This document shows, one piece after another, positions 33,869 to 41,427 of a stretch of DNA of 64,000 bases. The translations under genes and the position numbers were made by a program. The DNA is taken from assembly GCA_023150615.1 (NCBI GenBank), contig JAKLKO010000005.1, forward strand, positions 124,001 to 188,000. The letters are read 5' to 3'. Positions within the stretch are counted from its first letter, which is position 1. The number at the start of each line of letters is the position of its first letter. Source of the stretch: Phycisphaerae bacterium (GTDB lineage Bacteria > Planctomycetota > Phycisphaerae > UBA1845 > UTPLA1). The notes beneath the pieces were generated by a model. The model saw nothing but the letters and a program-made list of their open reading frames with translations. It ran no database searches and had not been told where the DNA came from.

Positions 33869-34753
33869 ATGAAGGCGGCGATCGTCGGCGTGGGCGTGGT
33901 CGGTACGGCGATGAAGGCGCTGGTCTCCGACGCGGTGGATTACGACGTGAAGACGCACCCGGATTCGCGTCGCAATGACGTGAACGCGTGTGATATCGCG
34001 TTCGTGTGCGTGCCGACGCCGCGGGCCGCGGATGGTTCGTGCGACACGAGCATCGTCGAGGAGGTCGTGCGCTGGTTGAAGACGCCGCTGATCGTCATCC
34101 GCTCGACGATCTCGCCGGGCACGACCGAGCGCCTCAAGGCCGAAACGGGCAAGCGCATCGTCTTCCAGCCCGAGTACCTCGGCGAAACGACGGCGCATCC
34201 GATGTGGAACATGCGCGGGCGGGAGTTCATCGTCCTCGGCGGCGCGCGCGAAGACAACTCGGCCGTCGCCGACTTCTACAAGAGGTTCCATCACTCCGAG
34301 CTGCGGTTCTACTTCTGCGATGCGACGACCGCCGAGCTGGCGAAGTACATGGAGAACTCGTTCTACGCCGTCAAGGTGACGTTCTGCAACGAATTCTTCG
34401 ATCTGGCGCAGGCGTTCGGCGTGGACTTCAACGAGTTGCGAGAGATATGGCTGGCCGATCCGCGGATCAGCCGCGATCACACCTTCGTCTATCCGCAGCA
34501 GCGGGGGTTCTCGGGCAAGTGCCTGCCCAAGGACGTCTCGGCCATCATTCACGCGGCGAAGCAGCAGGGTTACGAAGCGCATTTGCTTCGGGCCACGATG
34601 GCGGTGAATGACCGCTTCGTCACGCTCAACGGTGGCAACGGTGAAAAACCGACCGAGCGTCGCGCAGCGGTCGAGCCGGCTGTGCCGACGGCCCCGCGCC
34701 GCGTCGTTCGCTCCGAAGCGCCGGCGACCGTGGGCACCTACCGCACGGACTGA
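33869..34753 (+). CDS. UDP-glucose/GDP-mannose dehydrogenase-like protein, short form
   Basis: A 294-residue protein. The N-terminal NAD domain begins 'AAIVGVGVVGTAM' and includes 'IAFVCVPTPRAADGSCD' and 'IVIRSTISPGTTERL'. The central domain has 'YLGETTAHPMWN', 'ELAKYMENSFYAVKVTFCNE' and the catalytic Cys in 'GFSGKCLPKDVSAI' (about residue 217). Normal family members (about 430 residues) continue with a UDP-sugar-binding Rossmann domain. Here it is replaced by about 50 residues of Arg/Ala/Pro-rich tail. It may be inactive, bind its sugar differently, or need a partner. GGAG stands ahead of the ATG at 33869. Confidence 0.82.
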   Translation: MKAAIVGVGVVGTAMKALVSDAVDYDVKTHPDSRRNDVNACDIAFVCVPTPRAADGSCDTSIVEEVVRWLKTPLIVIRSTISPGTTERLKAETGKRIVFQPEYLGETTAHPMWNMRGREFIVLGGAREDNSAVADFYKRFHHSELRFYFCDATTAELAKYMENSFYAVKVTFCNEFFDLAQAFGVDFNELREIWLADPRISRDHTFVYPQQRGFSGKCLPKDVSAIIHAAKQQGYEAHLLRATMAVNDRFVTLNGGNGEKPTERRAAVEPAVPTAPRRVVRSEAPATVGTYRTD

Positions 34754-34829
34754 GACGCTACTCGACGACGAATCCACGAATCCGGCCGGTGCTAGGCCGC
34801 GGCGGCGCGCAGTGCTATCGTAGAGCGCC

Positions 34830-36530
34830 ATGTCGCTCGTCAGCCTGCCGCAGACCGTTCGCAGCCTCGCGCGCCTGCGGATCATCGCGCAGGTGCTGAC
34901 GAAGCACGGCTTCGGCCACATCGTCGAGCGCGTCCAACTTCGTCGATACATCCCGCTTCCGAGCTGGCTGATCGGTCCGCCGCCCGATGCCTTCGAGCCC
35001 GACCTGCTCCGCAGCGTCGGCCAGCGGCTCGTGCGCGTCTGCGAAGAGCTCGGGCCGACGTTCGTGAAGCTCGGACAGCTCGCGGCCGGCCGGCCGGACA
35101 TCCTGCCGCCGGTGATCGCAACCGAGTTGTCGCGCTTGCAGGACGACGTCGCACCGTTTCCATCGGCGCAGGCACGGCGTTGCATCGCGGACGCGATCGG
35201 CAAACCGATCGAGGCGATCTTCCGCTCGTTCGACGATGCGCCGTACGCCAGCGGCTCGATCGCGCAGGTGCACCGCGCGGTCACCGCCGACGGCCAGGAG
35301 GTGGTGGTCAAGGTCCGCCGCCCCGAGATCGACTCGGTCATTCATCTCGACGTGACGATTCTTCGCTGGCTGGCGGGAGCGATCGAGAACCACATCCCCG
35401 AGTTGCGCTTTGCCCGCCCGCGGGTGCTGGTCGACGAGTTCGCGCGGGCGATCACGCGCGAGCTGGATTTCGTCAACGAGGCATCGTTCACGACGCGCTT
35501 CGCCGATGCCTTTGCCGACGATCCGCACGTCCGCATCCCGGCGGTGCGCTGGGACCTGACCGAATCCAACGTGCTCACGCTGGAGTATCTCACCGGCCTG
35601 TCGCTCCGCGAGGTGCAGGATGATCCGAAGTGCGGCGTCGATCGCGCGTCTGCGGCAAAGCACCTCGCGACTTGCTTCATGCGACAGTTCTTCGACCTAG
35701 GCCTGTTTCACGCCGATCCGCATCCGGGCAACCTGCTGTTCATCCGGCCCGACCGCGTCGGCCTGATCGACTTTGGCAACGCGGGCCAGATCGAGGAGGA
35801 GCTTTCGGCGCGGCTCGTCATCGCCCTCGTGGGCACCATCCGCAAGGAGGTCGACCTGATCATCGACGTCCTGGCGGATACCGGCGCGCTCGGCGCGAAC
35901 ACGAACCGCGATTCGCTGCGCCGCGACCTGCGCGAGATGCTCGAGAAGTACTACGGCCTGCCGCTGCGGAGACTCGAACTGGGGGCGATCTTCTTCGAAC
36001 TGATGGAGATTTCGCGGCGTAACGACGTGACGCTTCCGCGCGAGTTCGTGCAGCTCGGCCGGAGTCTCGTCGCCGTCGCGGGCGTGGCGCTCCAGCTCGA
36101 TCCGGAGCTGAACCTGCTCGAGATCATCGTGCCGCGCCTCCGTCGCACACTGCTCAACCACTTCTCCGGCGGCCGCGTGCTCCGCGAGTTGGGCTTCGGA
36201 CTGTGGCACCTGCTCAACATCCTCCGCGAAGCGCCGCGGCTGATCCGCGACATCCTCCGCCGTGCGGGCCGCGGGCAGTTCCAGGTCAACATCCGCCACC
36301 AGAACCTCGACTACCTCGCCAGCGAGGTGGACCGCTCGAGCAACCGCATGGCGTTTTCGATCCTCATGGCGTCCACCGTTATCGGAAGCTCCATGCTCAT
36401 CAGCATGAACCGCTCCGAAACCATCATGAACCTGCCGATCCGCTACCTCGGCGTCGTCGGTTACCTGATCTCCTTCGTCATGGCCGTCTGGCTCGTCATC
36501 GCCATCCTCCGCAGCGGAAAACTCTCCTGA
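34830..36530 (+). CDS. ABC1/UbiB-family atypical kinase
   Basis: A 566-residue protein. UbiB hallmarks: 'FVKLGQLAAGRPDILP' (KxGQ, about residue 78), the Ala-rich nucleotide loop 'ASGSIAQVHRA', 'VVVKVRRPEI' with the ATP-binding Lys, 'REVQDD', 'LFHADPHPGNLLF' and 'GLIDFGNAG' (DFG-like). Two C-terminal hydrophobic helices (about 505-560) anchor it in the membrane. UbiB proteins support ubiquinone or other quinone lipid synthesis and lipid trafficking, likely as ATPases. No quinone-synthesis gene is beside it. Confidence 0.93.
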   Translation: MSLVSLPQTVRSLARLRIIAQVLTKHGFGHIVERVQLRRYIPLPSWLIGPPPDAFEPDLLRSVGQRLVRVCEELGPTFVKLGQLAAGRPDILPPVIATELSRLQDDVAPFPSAQARRCIADAIGKPIEAIFRSFDDAPYASGSIAQVHRAVTADGQEVVVKVRRPEIDSVIHLDVTILRWLAGAIENHIPELRFARPRVLVDEFARAITRELDFVNEASFTTRFADAFADDPHVRIPAVRWDLTESNVLTLEYLTGLSLREVQDDPKCGVDRASAAKHLATCFMRQFFDLGLFHADPHPGNLLFIRPDRVGLIDFGNAGQIEEELSARLVIALVGTIRKEVDLIIDVLADTGALGANTNRDSLRRDLREMLEKYYGLPLRRLELGAIFFELMEISRRNDVTLPREFVQLGRSLVAVAGVALQLDPELNLLEIIVPRLRRTLLNHFSGGRVLRELGFGLWHLLNILREAPRLIRDILRRAGRGQFQVNIRHQNLDYLASEVDRSSNRMAFSILMASTVIGSSMLISMNRSETIMNLPIRYLGVVGYLISFVMAVWLVIAILRSGKLS

Positions 36531-36569
36531 TCGGGCGCGATCGGACCGAATTAATCGGCAGATACCGCC

Positions 36570-38660
36570 ATGTCCCGTCCGCGCGCCCATAGCCCGATCG
36601 GTTCGCTCCGCGCTCCGCCGACGCCTCGCACGCCCGCCGGCCTCTTCGGACCGGGGGCCTTCCTCCAGAATCTGTATGCGACCGGTCCGTCCCGCCCGTC
36701 CGCGCTGCGCGGCTGGGCGCTGACGCCGCTCGCTCGGGCGGACATCGTCCTGGCGATGGTCCTTGCCGCCTCCGCGATGTGGGTGCGCCAGCCGTTCATC
36801 GTGCACGGCGAATCGCTGCTGCATTCGGACGAGGCGATCGTGGGGCTGATGGCGCAGGACATCGCCGATGGAACGCGCTACCCGATCTACTTCTACGGCC
36901 AGCGTTACATGGGCGCGCTCGAAGCATACGTCGTCGCGGGCCTCCGCCACCTGCTCGACGATCCGGTTGTCGCGCTGCGGAGCGGACCGGCGTGCTTCTT
37001 TGCACTCCTTGTGGCCGTGCAGTTCCTGATGCTGACTCGCTGGTATGGGCGCCTCGCGGGGTTGGTGGCCGCGGCGTCACTGCTCGCGGCGCCGCCGATG
37101 TTCGTGCAGTGGAGCGTTGCGGCGCGCGGCGGATACATCGAAATCCTGCTCTGGGGCAGCGCGGCGATGTGGGCGTACGCGGAGTGGTTCGTGGCACGGT
37201 CCGATCCTGCCGGCCCGCGGCGTCGCTTTCTGTTTGGCGCGATCCTCGGATCGGGGATGTGGATCAACCCCTCGATCATCGTCTTCGCGCTGCCGATCGC
37301 GATGCACGCATTCCTGGCGCGGGTCTGGCCGATCATCCGCGCCGGACCGGACGTTTCGCGCTTCGTGGGACGTCTGGGGCCGCTCGCGCTGCCGGTGTTC
37401 GCGGCAAGCGCCATCGCGCTGACCAGCCTCGTGCACTGTGTGTGGGTCGAGGACGGCCGCATCCGTCGCCTGACGCTGCTCGGCGTGCTCCCGCCGGCCA
37501 TTGCGAAGCTCGTCATCGGCCTGGCCGTCGCGGGCGGTGCGTTCGCCCTGCTGCGGCATCGCGAGTTGCGCGAGCATGTGCGCACAGCGCTGGCAAGATC
37601 CGCCGGGCTCGTATTCGGCATCGTGGCCGGAGCGACGCCGGCGATCGTCTATCTCGTCGGCGGCGCGGTCGGTCGGTACGCGCTCGACCCCTCGCTGCCG
37701 CTCGGGCTGCGTCCGTTCTGGAAGTGCGGCGCGACGCTGGCCTACCTGTTCGACGGACTGCCGATGTTGTTCGCCGCGGATGCGCGGACGTATCTCGATC
37801 TCGTGCTGCTCGGTCGCGATTCGCCGCTCCGCCCCTTGCCGCTGGATGTGTCGCTGGCAGTTTCGGCGGCGGACGTGCTGGTCGGCGGCGCGATGTTGAC
37901 GATCGCCGCGGCCCTTCTCGTCCGCTACCGCAGCGAGTTCGTGCGGTTGTTGTCGTTGCGCGGCGGGACTTGTGCCCCGGTGATGATCCCGGCGCTCGGC
38001 GCGGTGACGCTGATCGGGTTGTTTCTGCTGAGTGGCGCCGCGGTCGACATCAACAGCGTCCGATACCTCGTGCCGATCTGGGCGTTCGTTCCCGGATTGA
38101 TGGCGGCCGCAGTCTCGACGCGGCGGCGGCCGCGGCTCGGCGCGGCCGCGATGGCGCTGCCGGCGCGATTCGCCACCGTGCTCGTGCTTCTGGCGTGGAC
38201 CTACGGACAATCGGCGATGGCCGCACAACTCGGCCAGCCGCACCCGCTGCGACGCGCAGCCGACACGCTGGTGGGGCGCTCCACCGGCACCGCGACGGCC
38301 GAGATCTTTGACGCCCACGTGCTTTCGTTCCTGACCGGACAGCGCTGCCGAGTCGCGGAATACCGGCCGTTCTGGTCGCGCCTGGCGCACTATCGCGCGA
38401 CCGAGGCCGATCGGGCGGTCCAGCGGCGGACGTTTGTCGTCGAGACGCGACCGGGCGATTGGTTGAGCGACTGGCGGCGTCTGCGACTGCCGGGCGATCC
38501 TCCGCCCGAGACGCATCGGACGCTCTGGCCAAGGATCGAGCGGTACCTTCGCGGACAGCCAGACGCACTCGAGTCGATCGAGCGCCTGGATGACCGGTTC
38601 TCGCTGGTGCGGCTGCGACATCCGCTCCCGCCCGAATCCCGCATCTCCACACTCCCGTAG
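36570..38660 (+). CDS. GT-C type membrane glycosyltransferase (PMT/GT39-like)
   Basis: A 696-residue protein with about 11 to 13 hydrophobic helices. The first loop after helix one carries 'HSDEAIVGLMAQDIADG' with the catalytic-type Asp-Glu, then 'YPIYFYGQRYMGALEAYVVAG', a layout known from the ArnT/PMT-like GT-C superfamily that uses polyprenyl-phosphate sugars on the outer face of the membrane. The C-terminal 120 residues are soluble and periplasmic. The sugar donor and acceptor are unknown. It precedes the PqqD/HPr-kinase-like locus, with 131 bases between. Confidence 0.72.
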   Translation: MSRPRAHSPIGSLRAPPTPRTPAGLFGPGAFLQNLYATGPSRPSALRGWALTPLARADIVLAMVLAASAMWVRQPFIVHGESLLHSDEAIVGLMAQDIADGTRYPIYFYGQRYMGALEAYVVAGLRHLLDDPVVALRSGPACFFALLVAVQFLMLTRWYGRLAGLVAAASLLAAPPMFVQWSVAARGGYIEILLWGSAAMWAYAEWFVARSDPAGPRRRFLFGAILGSGMWINPSIIVFALPIAMHAFLARVWPIIRAGPDVSRFVGRLGPLALPVFAASAIALTSLVHCVWVEDGRIRRLTLLGVLPPAIAKLVIGLAVAGGAFALLRHRELREHVRTALARSAGLVFGIVAGATPAIVYLVGGAVGRYALDPSLPLGLRPFWKCGATLAYLFDGLPMLFAADARTYLDLVLLGRDSPLRPLPLDVSLAVSAADVLVGGAMLTIAAALLVRYRSEFVRLLSLRGGTCAPVMIPALGAVTLIGLFLLSGAAVDINSVRYLVPIWAFVPGLMAAAVSTRRRPRLGAAAMALPARFATVLVLLAWTYGQSAMAAQLGQPHPLRRAADTLVGRSTGTATAEIFDAHVLSFLTGQRCRVAEYRPFWSRLAHYRATEADRAVQRRTFVVETRPGDWLSDWRRLRLPGDPPPETHRTLWPRIERYLRGQPDALESIERLDDRFSLVRLRHPLPPESRISTLP

Positions 38661-38791
38661 CGTGCGATCCCGCGCGAACGGCGCGAAATTCGGCCACACC
38701 GTCTTTTGGTCGAGCCGCCGCAAAGCCCTTCGCCGATAACACAAGCGTTGCCGCGCAGGTCGCGTGGTTGGCGGCCGCGCAGGATTTGCGC

Positions 38792-39085
38792 ATGGATCAT
38801 CGTCGCGACGAATCGAGCCTGCCGCCCGGCGAAGCGCCGGACGCCGCGTCCGCATCACCGGATGTACGGGTTGCCGACCGCCATCCGCGCCGCGACTTCC
38901 TCAAGAAGACCGCCGCACGCCTGATCTACGTTGCACCGATCGTCGAGACCTTCGTCGCCGCGCCGCTGATGGCAGCCAGCGGCTTTGGCTCAATTGGATC
39001 AGTCGGAGGTGCGCCGCCGCCGCCCGAGACGCCGCCGCTCGACAAGTCGGCCGAGGTCCAGCCGATCGTGCCGTCGCCGAAGTGA
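38792..39085 (+). CDS. small protein with Tat-like leader, candidate substrate peptide
   Basis: A 97-residue protein. Residues 1-38 are polar and acidic. At 39-45 stands 'PRRDFLKK', then a hydrophobic stretch 'TAARLIYVAPIVETFVAAPL' ending in AAS. A Gly/Ser/Pro-rich tail without cysteines follows. The twin Arg plus F-L-K-K resembles a Tat signal set unusually far from the N-terminus; the block 'YVAPIVETFVA' resembles short proteins I associate with PqqD-type clusters. The gene ends four bases before the PqqD-like gene, so it is first in that operon. Possible roles are an exported or modified peptide substrate of the downstream enzymes. ATG at 38792; AGGA upstream. Confidence 0.55.
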   Translation: MDHRRDESSLPPGEAPDAASASPDVRVADRHPRRDFLKKTAARLIYVAPIVETFVAAPLMAASGFGSIGSVGGAPPPPETPPLDKSAEVQPIVPSPK

Positions 39086-39089
39086 TCCG

Positions 39090-39368
39090 ATGATGCATGC
39101 GCTTCCACGTATACAGTCGCATCTCACGGTTCGGACGCTGGCCGGCGAAGCGGTGGTCTACGATCCCCGATCGCGCGCAACGCACCGCCTGAACGCGACC
39201 GCATTGACGATCTGGCGCTGGTGTGCGGAGGCCCGCGGCTCCGCCGACGTCGCACGGCGGCTGACGGCGACGTTCGAGGTCGATGCCGCGCAGGCCGAGG
39301 CGGACGTGCGGGCGACAATTGACGCGCTATACGAGCGCGGGCTTACCGACGGGCTGCTGCTGTCGTGA
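39090..39368 (+). CDS. PqqD-like peptide chaperone / RiPP recognition element
   Basis: A 92-residue protein of PqqD shape: a three-strand beta part with 'GEAVVYDPRSRATHRLNATALTIWRWC' followed by three helices ('SADVARRLTATFEVDAAQAEADVRATIDALYERGL'). PqqD and RRE domains bind leader peptides and present them to modifying enzymes. It starts at the first of two adjacent ATGs. Its stop overlaps the start of the HPr-kinase-like gene (TGATG). It belongs to the class of PqqD proteins encoded with HPr-kinase-like and nucleotidyltransferase genes ('HPr-rel-A'). Confidence 0.78.
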   Translation: MMHALPRIQSHLTVRTLAGEAVVYDPRSRATHRLNATALTIWRWCAEARGSADVARRLTATFEVDAAQAEADVRATIDALYERGLTDGLLLS

Positions 39369-40324
39369 TGGGCGAGGACCAAACCAATCCGGCTGCGCCC
39401 AATCGTGCGGACGGTGATGCGCTCGTCCACGTTGCGCGCTATCAACTGGGCGTGATCGGCCTTGAGCTTCGTTCGGACTCGCGGCGCGCGGTGCGCGAGT
39501 ACGATCGGTACTATGCCGAATTCCGATGCGCGTCGCACGCGACCGATCCCATCGTCGTTGACGTTCGCCGCTCCGCGTCGCGCTGGCGGCGAAATCAGCG
39601 CTTCGACGTGTCGAGCAATGGCCGGCCGCGATCCTCGTTTCGATCGGCGGCCGACGTGCCGCCGCACGTCGACTGGGCGGTGAATTGGGCCATCGGTTTG
39701 GACCGCGGCGAGTACTTTCAGGTCCACGCGGCCGTGCTGAGTCGCGGCGCGCACGGCGTGGTTCTTGCGGGTGCTTCGGGGTCGGGGAAATCGACGCTCG
39801 CGGCCGCGCTGCTGCTGTCCGGCTGGGGCTATCTCGGCGACGAGTTCGCGCTGCTCGATCCGGACGACGGTCGTCTACTCGCGTTTCCGAAGGCGCTCTG
39901 CCTGAAGCAACCATCGTGGAAACTGTTGCGCTCGGCGTGCGGACTGAGCGGCCTGCGCGCGTGCTGCCGGCGTCGCGCGGAGGGACCGGTCGCGCTGCTG
40001 CCGGCACGGCGCGTGCGCGGCGATGCGATCGCAACCTCGGCAATGCCGCGACTGCTCGTGTTTCCGGCCGCTCGGACCGGCGGCGCTCCGCGCGCGCGGC
40101 CCATCACACCCGCCGATGCGTTGATGCGCTTGGCGCGGCTGAGCTTCAATTTCTTCTCGTACGGCGCTCGCGGACTGGAGGTCCTGGAACGATTGGTGCG
40201 GTCCGCGCCGGCGTACGAGCTGGCGGCCGGCGAGCTTCGTGCAACGGTGCGGTTGCTGGGCGAACTGTTCGACGACGCGCTTGAAGCGCTGCGCGAGGAT
40301 GCGCCCATGCGGGTACCGGCATGA
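39368..40324 (+). CDS. HPr kinase-like protein (HPr-rel-A type)
   Basis: A 318-residue protein. The core has the HprK P-loop GASGSGKST at 135-143 (Lys141) preceded by 'YFQVHAAVLSR', and 'GWGYLGDEFALLDPDDGRLLAFP', the HprK-like C-terminal arrangement of acidic residues. HprK phosphorylates Ser46 of HPr in sugar regulation. This relative has no HPr gene beside it; it lies with PqqD-like and nucleotidyltransferase genes and may phosphorylate a peptide or protein. Both its start (TGATG) and its stop (ATGA) overlap the neighbours, so the operon is fully coupled. Confidence 0.78.
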   Translation: MGEDQTNPAAPNRADGDALVHVARYQLGVIGLELRSDSRRAVREYDRYYAEFRCASHATDPIVVDVRRSASRWRRNQRFDVSSNGRPRSSFRSAADVPPHVDWAVNWAIGLDRGEYFQVHAAVLSRGAHGVVLAGASGSGKSTLAAALLLSGWGYLGDEFALLDPDDGRLLAFPKALCLKQPSWKLLRSACGLSGLRACCRRRAEGPVALLPARRVRGDAIATSAMPRLLVFPAARTGGAPRARPITPADALMRLARLSFNFFSYGARGLEVLERLVRSAPAYELAAGELRATVRLLGELFDDALEALREDAPMRVPA

Positions 40325-41427
40325 TGTCAGACGACGCGCGACGATTCTGTCGCGTGCTTGCGGCGCTGGCGCCGGACGGTCCCACTCGCGCATCGGACGT
40401 CCAAGCCCCGGGACTGGATGATCGCGCCGTCGCGTTGGGGCTGGGGCCGGCGATGTACGCCGCGGCACAGCGCGCGCTTGCCCATGACGATCGCGCGGCC
40501 GCCCGGTTCCCCCGGTCGCGCGCCGCGTACTTCCGCGCGGCGGGGCGCACGTCGCACCAGTTGGCCCAGGCGGAGAGCATCGCGGTCGCACTGCGCAGCG
40601 CGGGACTGCCGGCGATCGCCCTGAAGGGCATCGCGCTCGCACGTCGGTACTACGCCGATCCGGCCGCGCGGCCGATGATCGACATCGACCTGCTCGTGCG
40701 CGGGGCGGACCTCGCCAGCGCCGAGGCCATGCTCCGGCGCGCGGGCTTCACCGATGCCGTGGACGCGACCTTCGCCGCGACGCTCCGCCGGCGACATCAT
40801 CACCTTCCCCCGCTCCGGGACCCGGCAGGCGGCGAGCTGATCGAGCTGCATCACGATTTGCTTCCGCGCGCATCGCGCGTCCGCATCGACGTCGATGCGC
40901 TCTGGCGGCGGAGCATCACCGAGCCGGACTCGGCGCTGCGGTTTCTCGCACCCGAAGACCTCTACCTCCACCTGGCGATCCATTTGCTGCACTCGTCGGC
41001 CGTGATCGGTCGGATCGGCGCGCTGCTCGACTTGCACGTGCTCGCGACGACGGAGATGCAGCGTGCGCCGGACTTCGGCGCGCGGTTGTCCGCGCGGGCA
41101 ATCTCTCTGGGATTGTCGCACTGGGCCGGGCTGGCCGCGGCGCTCTCGCACGACGTATTTCAGACCGACCTGGCCGGCGACCGCCCGCGCAACTCGATCG
41201 GCGTTCGCGTCTCGCCCCGCCAGGTCCGGCGATTCCGCGATGCACTGCTATCGCCGCTGGAGCGTCCACTGGACCGCGCGCAGCACGATCGGTGGATGCG
41301 CCGCAAGCTTTGGCTGGAGCGGCCGACGGTGCTGCATGGGCTTCGGCTGGCCGCTGGCGCGCTTATGGACGCGGTGCGACGGCCGAGGCCTCCGTCGATT
41401 CGGCCAGCGACGTACACGTCCGGATGA
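40321..41427 (+). CDS. nucleotidyltransferase family protein (NTP_transf_5-like)
   Basis: A 368-residue protein with 'LPAIALKGIALARRYYADPAARPM' followed by 'IDIDLLVRGADLASAEAML', the D-x-D metal motif of the PF14907-type nucleotidyltransferases. The remainder has helical content with 'ELIELHHDLL', a conserved L-H pattern. It probably transfers a nucleotide to a protein or peptide substrate. It closes the operon of the small Tat-leader-like protein, PqqD-like protein and HPr-kinase-like protein. Its last 65 bases overlap the end of the convergent receiver-HDOD gene. Confidence 0.78.
   Translation: MMSDDARRFCRVLAALAPDGPTRASDVQAPGLDDRAVALGLGPAMYAAAQRALAHDDRAAARFPRSRAAYFRAAGRTSHQLAQAESIAVALRSAGLPAIALKGIALARRYYADPAARPMIDIDLLVRGADLASAEAMLRRAGFTDAVDATFAATLRRRHHHLPPLRDPAGGELIELHHDLLPRASRVRIDVDALWRRSITEPDSALRFLAPEDLYLHLAIHLLHSSAVIGRIGALLDLHVLATTEMQRAPDFGARLSARAISLGLSHWAGLAAALSHDVFQTDLAGDRPRNSIGVRVSPRQVRRFRDALLSPLERPLDRAQHDRWMRRKLWLERPTVLHGLRLAAGALMDAVRRPRPPSIRPATYTSG

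Noticed and set aside
33459-33872. Open frame in the gap before the dehydrogenase gene
   Set aside because: Weak start, no ribosome site, and a composition like non-coding GC-rich sequence. It also crosses the GC-rich inverted repeat.
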